Made by a program: the position numbers and the translations under genes. This document shows, one piece after another, positions 55,830 to 64,000 of a stretch of DNA of 64,000 bases. This stretch comes from Lysobacter alkalisoli (GTDB lineage: Bacteria > Pseudomonadota > Gammaproteobacteria > Xanthomonadales > Xanthomonadaceae). The DNA lies in contig NZ_CP041242.1 in the NCBI RefSeq assembly GCF_006547045.1, positions 1,002,001 through 1,066,000 on the forward strand. Direction: 5' to 3'. Position 1 is the stretch's first letter. Each line of letters begins with the position of its first letter. Under the pieces are notes generated by a model that saw nothing but the letters and a program-made list of their open reading frames with translations, made no database searches and was not told the DNA's origin.

Positions 55830-57620
55830 TCAAGCCCCGAAACGTTCCGCGGCCATCGCCATCAGCGGCTCCGCGCCGGCCTCGATCGCGGCCTTGTGCG
55901 CCAGCGTACGCGGCAGGATGCGGGCGTAGTAGAAGCGTGCGGTTTCCAGCTTGGCCTGCCTGAATGCCTCGTTCTGCGCCGAGGCATTGGCCGCGGCGAC
56001 ACTGCGCGCCCACCAGTAGGCCAGCACCACGTAGCCGGAATAGAACAGGTAGTCCGTGCTGGCTGCGCCAAGCTCCTCCGGGTTGTTCGCCGCGCGCTGC
56101 AGCATGCCGGTGGTCAGTTGCGCCCACTCGCCGGCCTTGGCCTGCAGCGGGGCGATGAACTCGGCCAGTGCCGCGTCGCCTTCATGTGCTTTGGCGAACT
56201 CTTCGATCATGCCGATGAACAGCTTCAGCCCCGCGCCCTGGGTCGAGGCGGTCTTGCGTCCGACCAGGTCCAGCGACTGGATGCCGGTGGTGCCTTCGTA
56301 CAGCGTGGTGATGCGTGCGTCGCGGGCGAGCTGTTCCATGCCGTGCTCGCGGATGTAGCCGTGGCCGCCGAAGCATTGCAGTGCGTGGTAGGTGTTCTCC
56401 ACGCTCCACTCGGTCTGGCAGGCCTTGGAGATCGGGGTCAGGAAGCTGACCAGCGTCTCCGCCTTCTCGCGCTCGGCCGGGTCGCCGGCGCCATGGGCCA
56501 CATCGAGCAGCGAATAGGCATGCATCGCCATCAGGCGACTGCCTTCGAGCAGCGACTTCACCGTCAGCAGCATGCGCCGCACGTCCGGGTGGACGATGAT
56601 CGGGTCGGCCGGCTTGTCGGGGAGTTTCGGTCCGGACAGCGAACGCGACTGCAGGCGCTCGCGCGAATAGCGCAGCGCGTTCTGCCAGGCGCGTTCGCTC
56701 AGGCCGATGCCCTGCACGCCAACGCCGAGCCGGGCCGAGTTCATCATCACGAACATCGCCTGCAGACCGCGGTGCGGCTCGCCGACCAGGTAGCCCTGGG
56801 CGCCATCGAAGTTCATCACGCAGGTCACCGAGCCGTGGATGCCCATCTTGTGCTCGATCGAACCACAGCGCACGGTGTTGCGTTCGCCGATCGTGCCGTC
56901 CTGGCCGACCTTGAACTTCGGCACCACGAACAACGAGATGCCCTTCGGTCCCGGCGGTGCGTCCGGCAGTTTGGCCAGCACCAGGTGGACGATGTTCGGC
57001 ACCAGGTCGTGCTCGCCGGCGGTGATGAAGATCTTGGTGCCGCTGATGTTGTAGCTGCCGTCGTCGTTGGGTTCGGCGCGGGTGCGCAGCAGGCCCAGGT
57101 CGGTGCCGCAGTGCGGTTCGGTCAGGCACATGGTGCCGGTCCAGCGGCCGTCGACCAACGGCTTGAGGAAGGTCTCCTTCTGCCAGTCGGTGCCGTAGTG
57201 TTTGAGCGCCTCGACCGCGCCGTGCGACAGCATCGGGAAGTTGCCCCAGGCCAGGTTGGCGGCGTCGACCATCTCGGTGAGCGCATAGCCGAGCACCGCC
57301 GGCATGCCCTGGCCGCCGTGGTCGGGCGAGGCGGTCAGACCGGTCCAGCCGCCTTCGGCGAACTGCTGGAAAGCCTCCTTGAAGCCCGGCGGCGGGGTGA
57401 CCTCGGCGCTGTCCTTGTCGAACGTGCAGCCAACCTCGTCGCCGATCGCGTTGAGCGGCGCGAGCACGGTTTCGGTGAAGCGCGCGGCCTCGTCCAGTAC
57501 CGCATCGACGATGTCGCGGCTGGCCTCGTCCTGGCCGAGTGCGGCGAACTGCTTTTCCACGTCCAGCACGTCGTAGAGGGCGAAGCGAAGGTCGTCGAGC
57601 GGGGCTTTGTAGGTACTCAT
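55830..57620 (-). CDS. Acyl-CoA dehydrogenase
   Basis: A 596-residue FAD enzyme of the large acyl-CoA dehydrogenase group (DmdC-like size and layout). It has MCLTEPHCGTDLGL, ISGTKIFITAGEHD, the catalytic glutamate region LYEGTTGIQSLDL, and a C-terminal helical extension (residues ~470-596) found in this subgroup. It oxidises acyl-CoA to enoyl-CoA, feeding beta-oxidation. It is a single gene; the LEA2 lipoprotein gene lies 34 bp upstream on the same strand. The 227-nt region 55603-55829 between it and the HNH gene holds nothing I can support. Confidence 0.93.
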   Translation of the reverse strand: MSTYKAPLDDLRFALYDVLDVEKQFAALGQDEASRDIVDAVLDEAARFTETVLAPLNAIGDEVGCTFDKDSAEVTPPPGFKEAFQQFAEGGWTGLTASPDHGGQGMPAVLGYALTEMVDAANLAWGNFPMLSHGAVEALKHYGTDWQKETFLKPLVDGRWTGTMCLTEPHCGTDLGLLRTRAEPNDDGSYNISGTKIFITAGEHDLVPNIVHLVLAKLPDAPPGPKGISLFVVPKFKVGQDGTIGERNTVRCGSIEHKMGIHGSVTCVMNFDGAQGYLVGEPHRGLQAMFVMMNSARLGVGVQGIGLSERAWQNALRYSRERLQSRSLSGPKLPDKPADPIIVHPDVRRMLLTVKSLLEGSRLMAMHAYSLLDVAHGAGDPAEREKAETLVSFLTPISKACQTEWSVENTYHALQCFGGHGYIREHGMEQLARDARITTLYEGTTGIQSLDLVGRKTASTQGAGLKLFIGMIEEFAKAHEGDAALAEFIAPLQAKAGEWAQLTTGMLQRAANNPEELGAASTDYLFYSGYVVLAYWWARSVAAANASAQNEAFRQAKLETARFYYARILPRTLAHKAAIEAGAEPLMAMAAERFGA

Positions 57621-57654
57621 GTCGGGTCCGGTGTCGGGATTCGGAGGAGGGGCT

Positions 57655-58161
57655 TCAGCGCAGCACGCCGGGCAGGCCGGGGGCCGGGCTCAGCGCGCTC
57701 CTGCGTTCGATGTCGAAGTTGCGCGCCTTGCTTGCCGCGTCGGGCATCGTGGTGATGCTGCCCTTGAGCGAGTACGACACGCTGCGGCCGGCGGCCAGCG
57801 CATCGGCGACGGCCAGCTTGGCGGCGACTGCAGGAGTGAGCTGGACATCGACCACATCGGCCGACTCCGGACCGATGGTCAGCGCCGGCTGTGCCTGCAG
57901 GGTGCCGGCGGCTTCACCGGCGGTTTCCAGCGCCAGGCTGAAACTGTCGAAGCGCATCGGGATGCTGCTGTAGTTCTCGATCCGGACCTGCGCGGTCCAG
58001 CTGCCATCGGCCGCCACGATCAATTGCTGCAGCCGCGCGTCCGGCTCGGAGATCCGTCGCACCGGACCACTCGAACATGCCGCCAACGTCACCAGCAGGC
58101 CGGCTACCAGGGCAACGCGGGCCCAACCTGTCCAACAGCTTGCACAACGGCTCGCGATCAT
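57655..58161 (-). CDS. LEA type 2 family lipoprotein
   Basis: A 168-residue exported lipoprotein: a hydrophobic signal (VALVAGLLVTLAAC) with a lipobox TLAAC, then a single LEA2/WHy-type beta domain (WTAQVRIENYSSIPMRFDSFSLAL). Members occur as small periplasmic lipoproteins of unknown function in Xanthomonadaceae. It may be co-transcribed with the acyl-CoA dehydrogenase 34 bp downstream. Confidence 0.85.
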   Translation of the reverse strand: MIASRCASCWTGWARVALVAGLLVTLAACSSGPVRRISEPDARLQQLIVAADGSWTAQVRIENYSSIPMRFDSFSLALETAGEAAGTLQAQPALTIGPESADVVDVQLTPAVAAKLAVADALAAGRSVSYSLKGSITTMPDAASKARNFDIERRSALSPAPGLPGVLR

Positions 58162-58232
58162 TCCGCGCTCCTCGGGTGTGGGACCGCGAGGATACTACGG
58201 CGAATGGTGGGTGGGTGCGGCTGGTGGTCCGC

Positions 58233-58931
58233 TCAGTCCAGCAACCCTTTCCGCAATGCATAGCGCACCAGTTCGGCGGTATTGCGCACGCCGAGTTTGT
58301 CGAGCACGCGGGCGCGGTGGTTTTCGGCGGTCTTGGTGCTGATGTCGAGGCGCTGGGCGACTTCCTTGGTGGTGTGGCCTTCGGCGACGAGGTGGAAGAC
58401 TTCGCGTTCGCGGGCGGTCAGGCGGCCGTAGGGGTCGTCGACGAGACGCTCGGGGTGTTGCAGCTGTTCGGCCAGGGCGCGGGCGGCCTGCGGGCCGAAG
58501 TAGCTCTTGCCCGCCTGCAGGCTGCGCACGGCGGCGAGCAGTTCGGCGGCGGCGCTGTCCTTGACCAGGTAGCCGGAGGCGCCGGCGCGGACCGCCTGCA
58601 GTACGTATTCGTCTTCCTGGTGCATGGTCAGTACCAGCACCTTGGTCTGCGGCAGGGCCTCGCGCAGGCGGCGGACCACTTCGATGCCGTTGAGGCGGCT
58701 CATCGACATGTCGGTGACGACCACGTCGGGGTGGGTGGCGATGGCTTTTTCCACCGTTTCCAGGCCGTCGGAGGCCTGGGCGACGACCTGCACGTCGCCG
58801 CCGGCCTGCAGCAGGCTGGCCAGGCTTTCCCTCACCAGGGTGTGGTCGTCGGCGATCAGTACGCGGATGGGGACGCGGTTGGGCGTGCTGGTGGGCGTGT
58901 TGGTGTTCCCGGGCGTGTCGGTGGCTGGCAT
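58233..58931 (-). CDS. NarL/FixJ-type response regulator
   Basis: A 232-residue two-component regulator. After a ~20-residue Thr/Pro-rich N-terminus, the receiver has IADDH, the phospho-acceptor in VVVTDMSMS, and the conserved lysine in YLVKDS. The C-terminal LuxR-type HTH reads LTAREREVFHLVAEGHTTKEVA, then TAENHRARVLDKLGV. Its likely partner is the histidine kinase encoded 135 bp upstream. The gap between them contains a 21-nt direct repeat, which may be its own binding site. It is last in the FHA-kinase-HK-RR cassette. Confidence 0.93.
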   Translation of the reverse strand: MPATDTPGNTNTPTSTPNRVPIRVLIADDHTLVRESLASLLQAGGDVQVVAQASDGLETVEKAIATHPDVVVTDMSMSRLNGIEVVRRLREALPQTKVLVLTMHQEDEYVLQAVRAGASGYLVKDSAAAELLAAVRSLQAGKSYFGPQAARALAEQLQHPERLVDDPYGRLTAREREVFHLVAEGHTTKEVAQRLDISTKTAENHRARVLDKLGVRNTAELVRYALRKGLLD

Positions 58932-58987
58932 CGGATGGTCGGGCGTCGGCCCGCGACCTCGCTTGCTGGGATCGTGTCCCGAGTCTA

Positions 58988-59045
58988 TGCGATCCGTTGT
59001 CTGCAGGGCGAAACTGAAATCGTTTGCGATCCGTCGGCTGCAGGG
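58988..59045. promoter_or_regulatory. Direct repeat upstream of the response regulator
   Basis: TGCGATCCGT-N-G-N-CTGCAGGG occurs at 58988-59008 and 59025-59045 (19 of 21 matching, 37-nt spacing). It lies in the 135-nt gap between the histidine kinase stop and the regulator start. The spacing is close to 3.5 helical turns, so it may be an operator or an element of a second promoter. Confidence 0.5.
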
Positions 59046-59066
59046 GAGCTGCGGGCCGTGCCGGGG

Positions 59067-59816
59067 TCAGCCGGGAGAATCGAGCGGCACCACCGCGCGC
59101 AGGCGGGTGCCGTTGCCGGGGCTGGAGTGCAGTTCGAGGCGGCCGCCGTGCAGGCGCAGGCGTTCGCGCATCCCGCCCAGGCCGCTGCCGCCGGAGCCGA
59201 AGGCCTTGTCCGCTTCACAGCCGTCACCGTCATCGACCACCTGCAGTTGCAGGTGCGGGCCGCGGGCGACCAGGCGCAGCAACACCTCACGGGCGCTGGC
59301 GTGGCGGGCGACGTTGTTGAGCGCTTCCTGGGCGATGCGGAACAGCAGGGTCTGCAAGTCGTTGTCGAGTTCGGGCAGGGGTTCGACCTCGACCTCGATC
59401 GACAGGCCGCTGGCCTCGCCCTGGCTGCGAGCGAGCCAGCGCAGCGCCGGCTCCAGGCCGAGGTCGTCGAGCACCGGCGGGCGCAGCAGCCTCGACAGCT
59501 GACGGGTGTCCTGCAGGGTGTCGTCGCACAGGGTGAGGGCGGCTTCCAGATGTGCGCGCTGTTCCGGATCCAGTTGCGCTCCGTCGCGATCGTGGCCGAC
59601 CTGGACCAGACGGTGCTTGAGCGCGGTCAGGTTCTGGCCGATGCCATCGTGCAGTTCGCGGGCCAGCCGCCTGCGTTCGTCTTCCTGCACGCGCCAGACC
59701 GAGCGCGCGAGGCGACGGAATTCGTGTTCGTTGGCCTCCAGCCGCTGCAGCAGGCGCTGGTACTGCTGGCGGATCGCGGCCAGCGACAGGTCGTCTTCGG
59801 GCGCTGGTGTATTCAT
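59067..59816 (-). CDS. Cytoplasmic sensor histidine kinase (HisKA_3)
   Basis: A 249-residue kinase without membrane segments or an input domain other than a coiled-coil N-terminus (LAAIRQQYQRLLQRLEANEH). The HisKA_3 motif is ARELHDGIGQNLTALKHRL, with the phospho-acceptor histidine. The ATPase domain has EALNNVARHA, VDDGDGCE and GGSGLGGMRERL. Lack of a sensor suggests that its signal comes from a partner, plausibly the co-encoded Ser/Thr kinase or FHA-GAF protein. Its start overlaps the Ser/Thr kinase stop by 4 nt. Confidence 0.93.
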   Translation of the reverse strand: MNTPAPEDDLSLAAIRQQYQRLLQRLEANEHEFRRLARSVWRVQEDERRRLARELHDGIGQNLTALKHRLVQVGHDRDGAQLDPEQRAHLEAALTLCDDTLQDTRQLSRLLRPPVLDDLGLEPALRWLARSQGEASGLSIEVEVEPLPELDNDLQTLLFRIAQEALNNVARHASAREVLLRLVARGPHLQLQVVDDGDGCEADKAFGSGGSGLGGMRERLRLHGGRLELHSSPGNGTRLRAVVPLDSPG

Positions 59817-62800
59817 GATGCAGGGCCTGCAGCGGTCATCGTCGGCGGCCGGTATTCGTCGAAGCCGGCCTTGAGCGGTTCCGGCAGGCTGTCGCGCAGG
59901 GTGTCGAGGGCGGCGCGGGTACGGGCTTCGGCCGCATCGCGGTTGGCGGTATCGCCGCGGGCGTCATGGGCAGTGGCGGCGAGCCGGTGGATACGGGTGG
60001 CGCCGACATGGTCGCCGTTGCGCAACAGGGAGGAGGCCTCGCGGTAGGCGTCCAGGGCCTGGGCGGGGTCGTTGCGGGCCAGTGCGTCGCGCATCAGCCG
60101 TTCCAGCCACGCAAGCCGCAGGGTTGCATGGCCCAGCCGGGCGGTGGCGGTGTCGAGCGGGTGGCCGGGGGCCGCGGTGCCGGCGGGGATGAGGTGCAGT
60201 TCGGTCTGCAACTGCAGCAGGCGTACGCCGGAATCGGCGGCATGCTGGCGGGCCTGTTCGAATGCGGCCCGTGCCCCGGCAGCGTCGCCGGCGTCCCGGG
60301 CCAGTTCCGCGCGGATCAGTTCGGCGATCGCACGTTGCTCGGCGGAAGCATCGTCGAGCAGCGGAATGAGTGTCTCGAGCTCCTGTCGTGCCTGCTCGCC
60401 GGCATGGGCGCCACGCAGGGCCTGGGCCTTGAGCAGGCCGGCATCGGCCATGCCGCGCCGATCTTCGCGCTGGCGGAACAGCGCCTGGGCCGCTTCGGCC
60501 TGTGTGATCGCGGCACCGAGGTGGCCTTGCAGCCATTCCAGCTCGGCCAGGTTGCGGCGGCTGACCGCGGCTTCTTCCGGCATCTGCTGGCGTTCGGCGC
60601 GTGCCAGAGAGTCCTCGAGGCGCTGCCGGGCGTCGTCCCAGCGGCCGCGTGCGGTGTCGAGCAGGCCGAGGTTCTGCATGGTGCGGATCGCGCCGGTTTC
60701 CGAACCGAGGCCGCGGTAGGCATCGGCCGCCTGCTGCCAGTACACCTGGGCATCGTCGTAGGCGCCGAGCTGGTAGTGGGAGAAACCGATGTTGTTGAGC
60801 GCCTGCGCGCTGCCGTCGAGGTCGCCGATCTGCTGCCAGCTCTGCAGCGCGTCGCGGAAGGCGGCCAGGGCGCCGCCGTAGTCGCCGCGCTCTTCCTTCA
60901 GCAGGCCGAGTTCGTTCTCGACCGCGGCCAGGCCGGCACGGTCGTTGAGCTCGGTGTAGAGCGTGCGGGCCTGCTGGAGGTTGTCGGCGGCCTCGTCATG
61001 GTGCCCGGTCAGGGCCAGCACGTTGGCCAGGTTGCCCAGGCTGGTGGCGACGCCGCGCCGGTTGCCGACCGTGCGGCGGAGTTCGACGGCCTTGCGGTAC
61101 TGCTCGGTGGCATCGGCGATCTGGCCGAGGCGGGCATAGCCGATGCCGAGTGCGTTGACCGTCTCGGCCTCGCCGTAGGTATTGCGGCTGCGCTTGTAGA
61201 GCACCAGCGCGCGGACCAGGTATTCGTCCACGGCGCGCCGGGCGTCGCCGCTGAGGATGCTGAACTTGCCCAGCTCGTACCAGGCGCGCGGATCGTTGCC
61301 GTCGCGTTGGGTCAGGGCCTGCGCGGTGGCGACGGCCGCAGCGAAATCACCACCGAAGCCCTGGGCCCGTGCCAGTTGCAGTTGGGCGAAGGTGTCGTCG
61401 GGGCTGGCTTGCAGCTGCGCGCGCCACTGGCTGACGGCTGCAGGAGCGTCGCCGTCGAGGAGGGCGGCATCGGCGGCCAGGCGGCGGCGGAGGCGTTCGG
61501 GTGCATCGGTGGCGGCCTTGCCGGCGCGCTCGATCGCGTCCCAGGTGCCATCGACCTCGCCGATGGCCTGGGCGGTTTCGGCTTCGGCCAGCCAGGCGGA
61601 GGCGTAGTCGGGTGCGGCCGTGGTGGCTGCGCGCAGCTGCTCGATGGCCGCATCGAGCCGGCCATGGTCGCGTGCGATCAGGCCGGCACCGTAGGCATCC
61701 AGCGCGGTGGAGTCTTCGGGCAGGTCGAGCCTGACCGGTGACTTCAGGTCGAGTGCCCGCCGGGTGGTGCGCTGGCGGCCCCAGGCGTTGAGGGCGGCGG
61801 CGGGCGTGGCGGCGATCGGGCCCTCGAGGTTGTGGGTGCCGCCACCGGCTTCGTGCAGTTGCGCGCTGATCTGCCAGCCGCCTTCAACGGCAGTCAGTTG
61901 CGGCTGCAGTATCCGCTGCGAGGCGGCGGTGCCATGGAGCAGGGCCATGTCGGGCCGGGATGCCCTGACCGGGTCGAGCTGGCGCAGGGCCTGGATGGTG
62001 CGGTCCCGGTCGACCACCGCCGGATCGTCGGCGTTGGCCAGCGCGTCGCGCAGGTGCGCGCCAAGCGCGGTCATCCGCTCCGGGCCGGGTGCGTCCGTGG
62101 TGCCGGGGCCGGGCTGGATGGGCAATACCAGCACGCGCTGCAGCGGTGGCTGTACCGCGATCGTCGGGTCGTGGTCGTGCTGCCACCACCAGAGGCCGGA
62201 TCCGGCTGCCACGGCCAGGGCGGCGGCCAGACCCAGCCACAGGCCACGACCGGGGCGCAGTTCGCGCGGGACTTCACGGCGGTCGATCGCCGCGATCACT
62301 TCGGCCGCACTCTTGAAGCGGTGCGCCGGCTGCGGGCGCAACAGCTTGTCGAGCAGTCGCGCGACCCAGGCCGGCACGTCGCTGCGCACCTCGGTCACCG
62401 GCCGGGGCGTGCGCACCATGCGCTGGGCCAGTACTTCGGCCAGGGTGCCGCTGGAGAACGGCGGCGCGCCGGTCAGCATTTCGTAGAGGATCAGGCCCAG
62501 CGCGTAGAGATCGCTGCGCGCGTCGACGGGGTCGCCACGCGCCTGCTCGGGCGACAGGTAGTCGGGGGTGCCGACGATCGTGCCGGAGCGGGTCAGGCCG
62601 CTGGTCGCCAGTGAACGGGCCACCCCGAAGTCGCTGATGTAGGCGTTGCCGTCGGCATCGAGCAGCACATTGGCCGGCTTGAGGTCGCGGTGGATCACGC
62701 CCTTTGCGTGCGCCGCGCCGAGCCCCTCGGCCAGCTGGCGGGCGATCCGCAGCGCATCGTCGACCGCGAATGCGCCTTCGTGGCCGGCGGCCGGCTTGTC

Positions 62801-63157
62801 CAGTGCGCGCCTGTCCAGTGCGCGCCTGTCCAGTACCCGGTCGAGCGGCGCGCCGTCGACGAAGTCCATGCTGATCAGCCAGTGTTCCTGGTGGCGGGCC
62901 AGGTCGTGGATACGGACCACGTGCGGGTTGGACACCTGACGCGCGAGCAGCAGTTCGGAGCGGAAGCGTTCGAACGATTCCGGACGATGGGCCAGCTCGG
63001 GTCTGAGCAGCTTGACCGCGACCGTGACGTCCAGGTCGATGTCGGTGGCACGGTAGACCACGCCCATGCCGCCGACGCCAAGCAGCGATTCGATCCGGAA
63101 ACGTCCTGCCAGCACTGTCCCCGGTTCGAACTCGGCCTGGTTGTAGAGGCCGGTCAT
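59813..63157 (-). CDS. Ser/Thr protein kinase with TPR repeats
   Basis: A protein of up to 1114 residues. The N-terminal kinase domain (~10-300) has the glycine loop LLGVGGMGVVYRA, VAVKLL, HRDLKPANVLL and DFGVARSLA. A single membrane segment near residue 310 (GLWLGLAAALAVAAGSGLWWW, key LAAALAVAAG) puts the kinase inside. A ~780-residue extracytoplasmic region has many TPRs. The best start is ATG 63157; a TTG at 63193 that overlaps the FHA gene stop (TTGA) is an alternative, giving 1126 residues. The kinase domain carries a 15-bp repeat-encoded VLDRR/ALDRR/ALDKP insert. Confidence 0.9.
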   Translation of the reverse strand: MTGLYNQAEFEPGTVLAGRFRIESLLGVGGMGVVYRATDIDLDVTVAVKLLRPELAHRPESFERFRSELLLARQVSNPHVVRIHDLARHQEHWLISMDFVDGAPLDRVLDRRALDRRALDKPAAGHEGAFAVDDALRIARQLAEGLGAAHAKGVIHRDLKPANVLLDADGNAYISDFGVARSLATSGLTRSGTIVGTPDYLSPEQARGDPVDARSDLYALGLILYEMLTGAPPFSSGTLAEVLAQRMVRTPRPVTEVRSDVPAWVARLLDKLLRPQPAHRFKSAAEVIAAIDRREVPRELRPGRGLWLGLAAALAVAAGSGLWWWQHDHDPTIAVQPPLQRVLVLPIQPGPGTTDAPGPERMTALGAHLRDALANADDPAVVDRDRTIQALRQLDPVRASRPDMALLHGTAASQRILQPQLTAVEGGWQISAQLHEAGGGTHNLEGPIAATPAAALNAWGRQRTTRRALDLKSPVRLDLPEDSTALDAYGAGLIARDHGRLDAAIEQLRAATTAAPDYASAWLAEAETAQAIGEVDGTWDAIERAGKAATDAPERLRRRLAADAALLDGDAPAAVSQWRAQLQASPDDTFAQLQLARAQGFGGDFAAAVATAQALTQRDGNDPRAWYELGKFSILSGDARRAVDEYLVRALVLYKRSRNTYGEAETVNALGIGYARLGQIADATEQYRKAVELRRTVGNRRGVATSLGNLANVLALTGHHDEAADNLQQARTLYTELNDRAGLAAVENELGLLKEERGDYGGALAAFRDALQSWQQIGDLDGSAQALNNIGFSHYQLGAYDDAQVYWQQAADAYRGLGSETGAIRTMQNLGLLDTARGRWDDARQRLEDSLARAERQQMPEEAAVSRRNLAELEWLQGHLGAAITQAEAAQALFRQREDRRGMADAGLLKAQALRGAHAGEQARQELETLIPLLDDASAEQRAIAELIRAELARDAGDAAGARAAFEQARQHAADSGVRLLQLQTELHLIPAGTAAPGHPLDTATARLGHATLRLAWLERLMRDALARNDPAQALDAYREASSLLRNGDHVGATRIHRLAATAHDARGDTANRDAAEARTRAALDTLRDSLPEPLKAGFDEYRPPTMTAAGPAS
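62795..62839. repeat. 15-bp tandem repeat within the Ser/Thr kinase gene
   Basis: Three units of CCTGTCCAGTGCGCG (62795, 62810, 62825) encode an Arg/Asp/Leu pentapeptide array in a loop of the kinase domain, before the catalytic HRD motif. Confidence 0.85.
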
Positions 63158-63189
63158 CGTGGCGTCGTTGCCGGGGGGCGTGGTGTTGG

Positions 63190-64000
63190 TCAACGGCGCT
63201 GCCCTGCGTGGTTCGCGATGATCCGCTCCCATGCGTGCTCGCGGGGCGGTTCCGCGGGGGTGGTGTGGGCATCGAGCAGGTCGTGGGCGCGGCGCGCGGC
63301 GATCCAGACCGCCGCGTTCTCGACGAAGGCTTGCAGCAGTTCGACATCGAGGGTGCTGATCGCTGCACCGGGGCGGACCCGGTCGGCATAGACCGCGCCC
63401 AGCACGTCATCGCCGTCGAGCAGGGGCAGGCAGACCAGGGTGCTCAGTCCCGCCGCCGAGACCGAGGCGCGGCCGGCCAGCCAGGGTTGGGTCGAAATGT
63501 CGTTGGCAACCACGGCGTGGCGTTCGCCCATCGCGCGTTGCACCGCGCCGACGCTGCCGGAGAACTCGCGCAGGGCCAGCGATGCCGGTGGCAGTTCGAT
63601 GCTGGCGCGGACGCTGTAGCCGCTACCCTCTTCCAGCAGCACGAAGCCGCGGTCGCACTGGGCCAGTTCGAGCACCGAGCGCAGGGTCGCGTCGAGCATG
63701 CTGTCGAGGTCGTTGATCCGCCCGAGCTGCTGGGTGTGGGCGGTGGCCCTGGCCCGGCGGGCCGCGAAACGGGAGGCATCCGCCTCGACATGGGCATCGT
63801 CTACCGTGGCGAACTCGCAATGCACATCGCCGAAGCGCAGCCAGCAGCTGTCGGGCAGGCGGACCTCGTTGATCCGGATGCCGTCGACGAAGCTGCCGTT
63901 CTTGCTGCCCAGGTCGGCCAGGTGCCAGCTGCCGCCGACGTTGCGCAGTTCTGCGTGCAGGCGCGAGATCGAGGCGTGGGCGAGGGGCAGGCATTCCGCC
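63190..64000 (-). CDS. FHA-GAF domain protein, 5' end outside the window
   Basis: The frame is open to the window edge, so about 269 residues are seen. An FHA-like domain comes first (SRLHAELR, LADLGSKNGSFVDGIRINEV), which binds phosphothreonine peptides. A GAF domain follows (residues ~95-250 of what is visible; YSVRASIELPP and LVCLPLLDGDDVLGAVYAD). A short C-terminus ends in WERIIANHAGQRR. The Ser/Thr kinase gene starts about 32 bp after the stop, or overlaps it if TTG is used, so FHA recognition of that kinase's substrates is a reasonable inference. Confidence 0.88.
   Translation of the reverse strand, partial: AECLPLAHASISRLHAELRNVGGSWHLADLGSKNGSFVDGIRINEVRLPDSCWLRFGDVHCEFATVDDAHVEADASRFAARRARATAHTQQLGRINDLDSMLDATLRSVLELAQCDRGFVLLEEGSGYSVRASIELPPASLALREFSGSVGAVQRAMGERHAVVANDISTQPWLAGRASVSAAGLSTLVCLPLLDGDDVLGAVYADRVRPGAAISTLDVELLQAFVENAAVWIAARRAHDLLDAHTTPAEPPREHAWERIIANHAGQRR

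Overview
This GC-rich window reads as chromosomal DNA from a gammaproteobacterium of the Xanthomonadaceae/Lysobacteraceae type. The support is gene content and order: petABC-sspA-sspB, purE-purK, fimU-pilV-pilW-pilX-pilY1-pilE, thrS-infC-rpmI-rplT-pheS-pheT-ihfA-merR-tRNA-Pro, an Oar-like TonB receptor, and intergenic REP-like palindromes typical of that family. Nothing indicates a plasmid, prophage, CRISPR array or complete insertion sequence. Genus and species cannot be fixed from the sequence alone.

Layout. 1-2463: end of an HlyD-type adaptor plus an ABC ATPase and ABC-2 permease (drug or lipid export). 2544-8386: msrB, a secreted amidohydrolase, a PAP2 phosphatase, miaB and a lytic transglycosylase. 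8599-12867: cytochrome bc1 (petABC) and sspA/sspB. 12886-14437 (minus): DUF3301, nadC, Trm112. 14632-19118: purEK, sodB, and the overlapping trio grxD/SDR/marC. 19419-24187: TonB receptor and ppnN. 24317-32779: a type IV pilus locus with a divergent FimS/AlgZ-like kinase, the minor pilin operon with PilY1, and a separate FimT-like pilin. 33029-37030: uvrB, two tRNAs, and a sulfotransferase/class IV aminotransferase pair. 37138-45463: the thrS-to-ihfA translation operon and tRNA-Pro. 45593-46741: a GumN/TraB protein. 46711-53240 (minus): a lipid-type operon of four overlapping genes downstream of dxs. 53416-58161: a probably frameshifted pseudo-receiver protein, an HNH nuclease, an acyl-CoA dehydrogenase and an LEA2 lipoprotein. 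58233-64000 (minus): FHA-GAF protein, Ser/Thr kinase with TPRs, histidine kinase and NarL-type regulator.

The most novel-looking locus is 46711-51228. It has a membrane hydroxylase, a membrane desaturase, a fusion of a FabH/OleA-like ketosynthase with a haem-oxygenase-like diiron domain, and a protein of unknown function. The four genes are chained by 1-4 nt overlaps, as expected for one pathway making or modifying a long-chain lipid. The product cannot be named from sequence.

Other points to follow are the FHA/Ser-Thr kinase/two-component cassette, 15-bp (pentapeptide) tandem repeats in five unrelated genes, a compositionally mosaic pilY1, an apparent single-base frameshift in the pseudo-receiver gene, an infC that appears to start at ATC, and several large perfect inverted repeats between genes.
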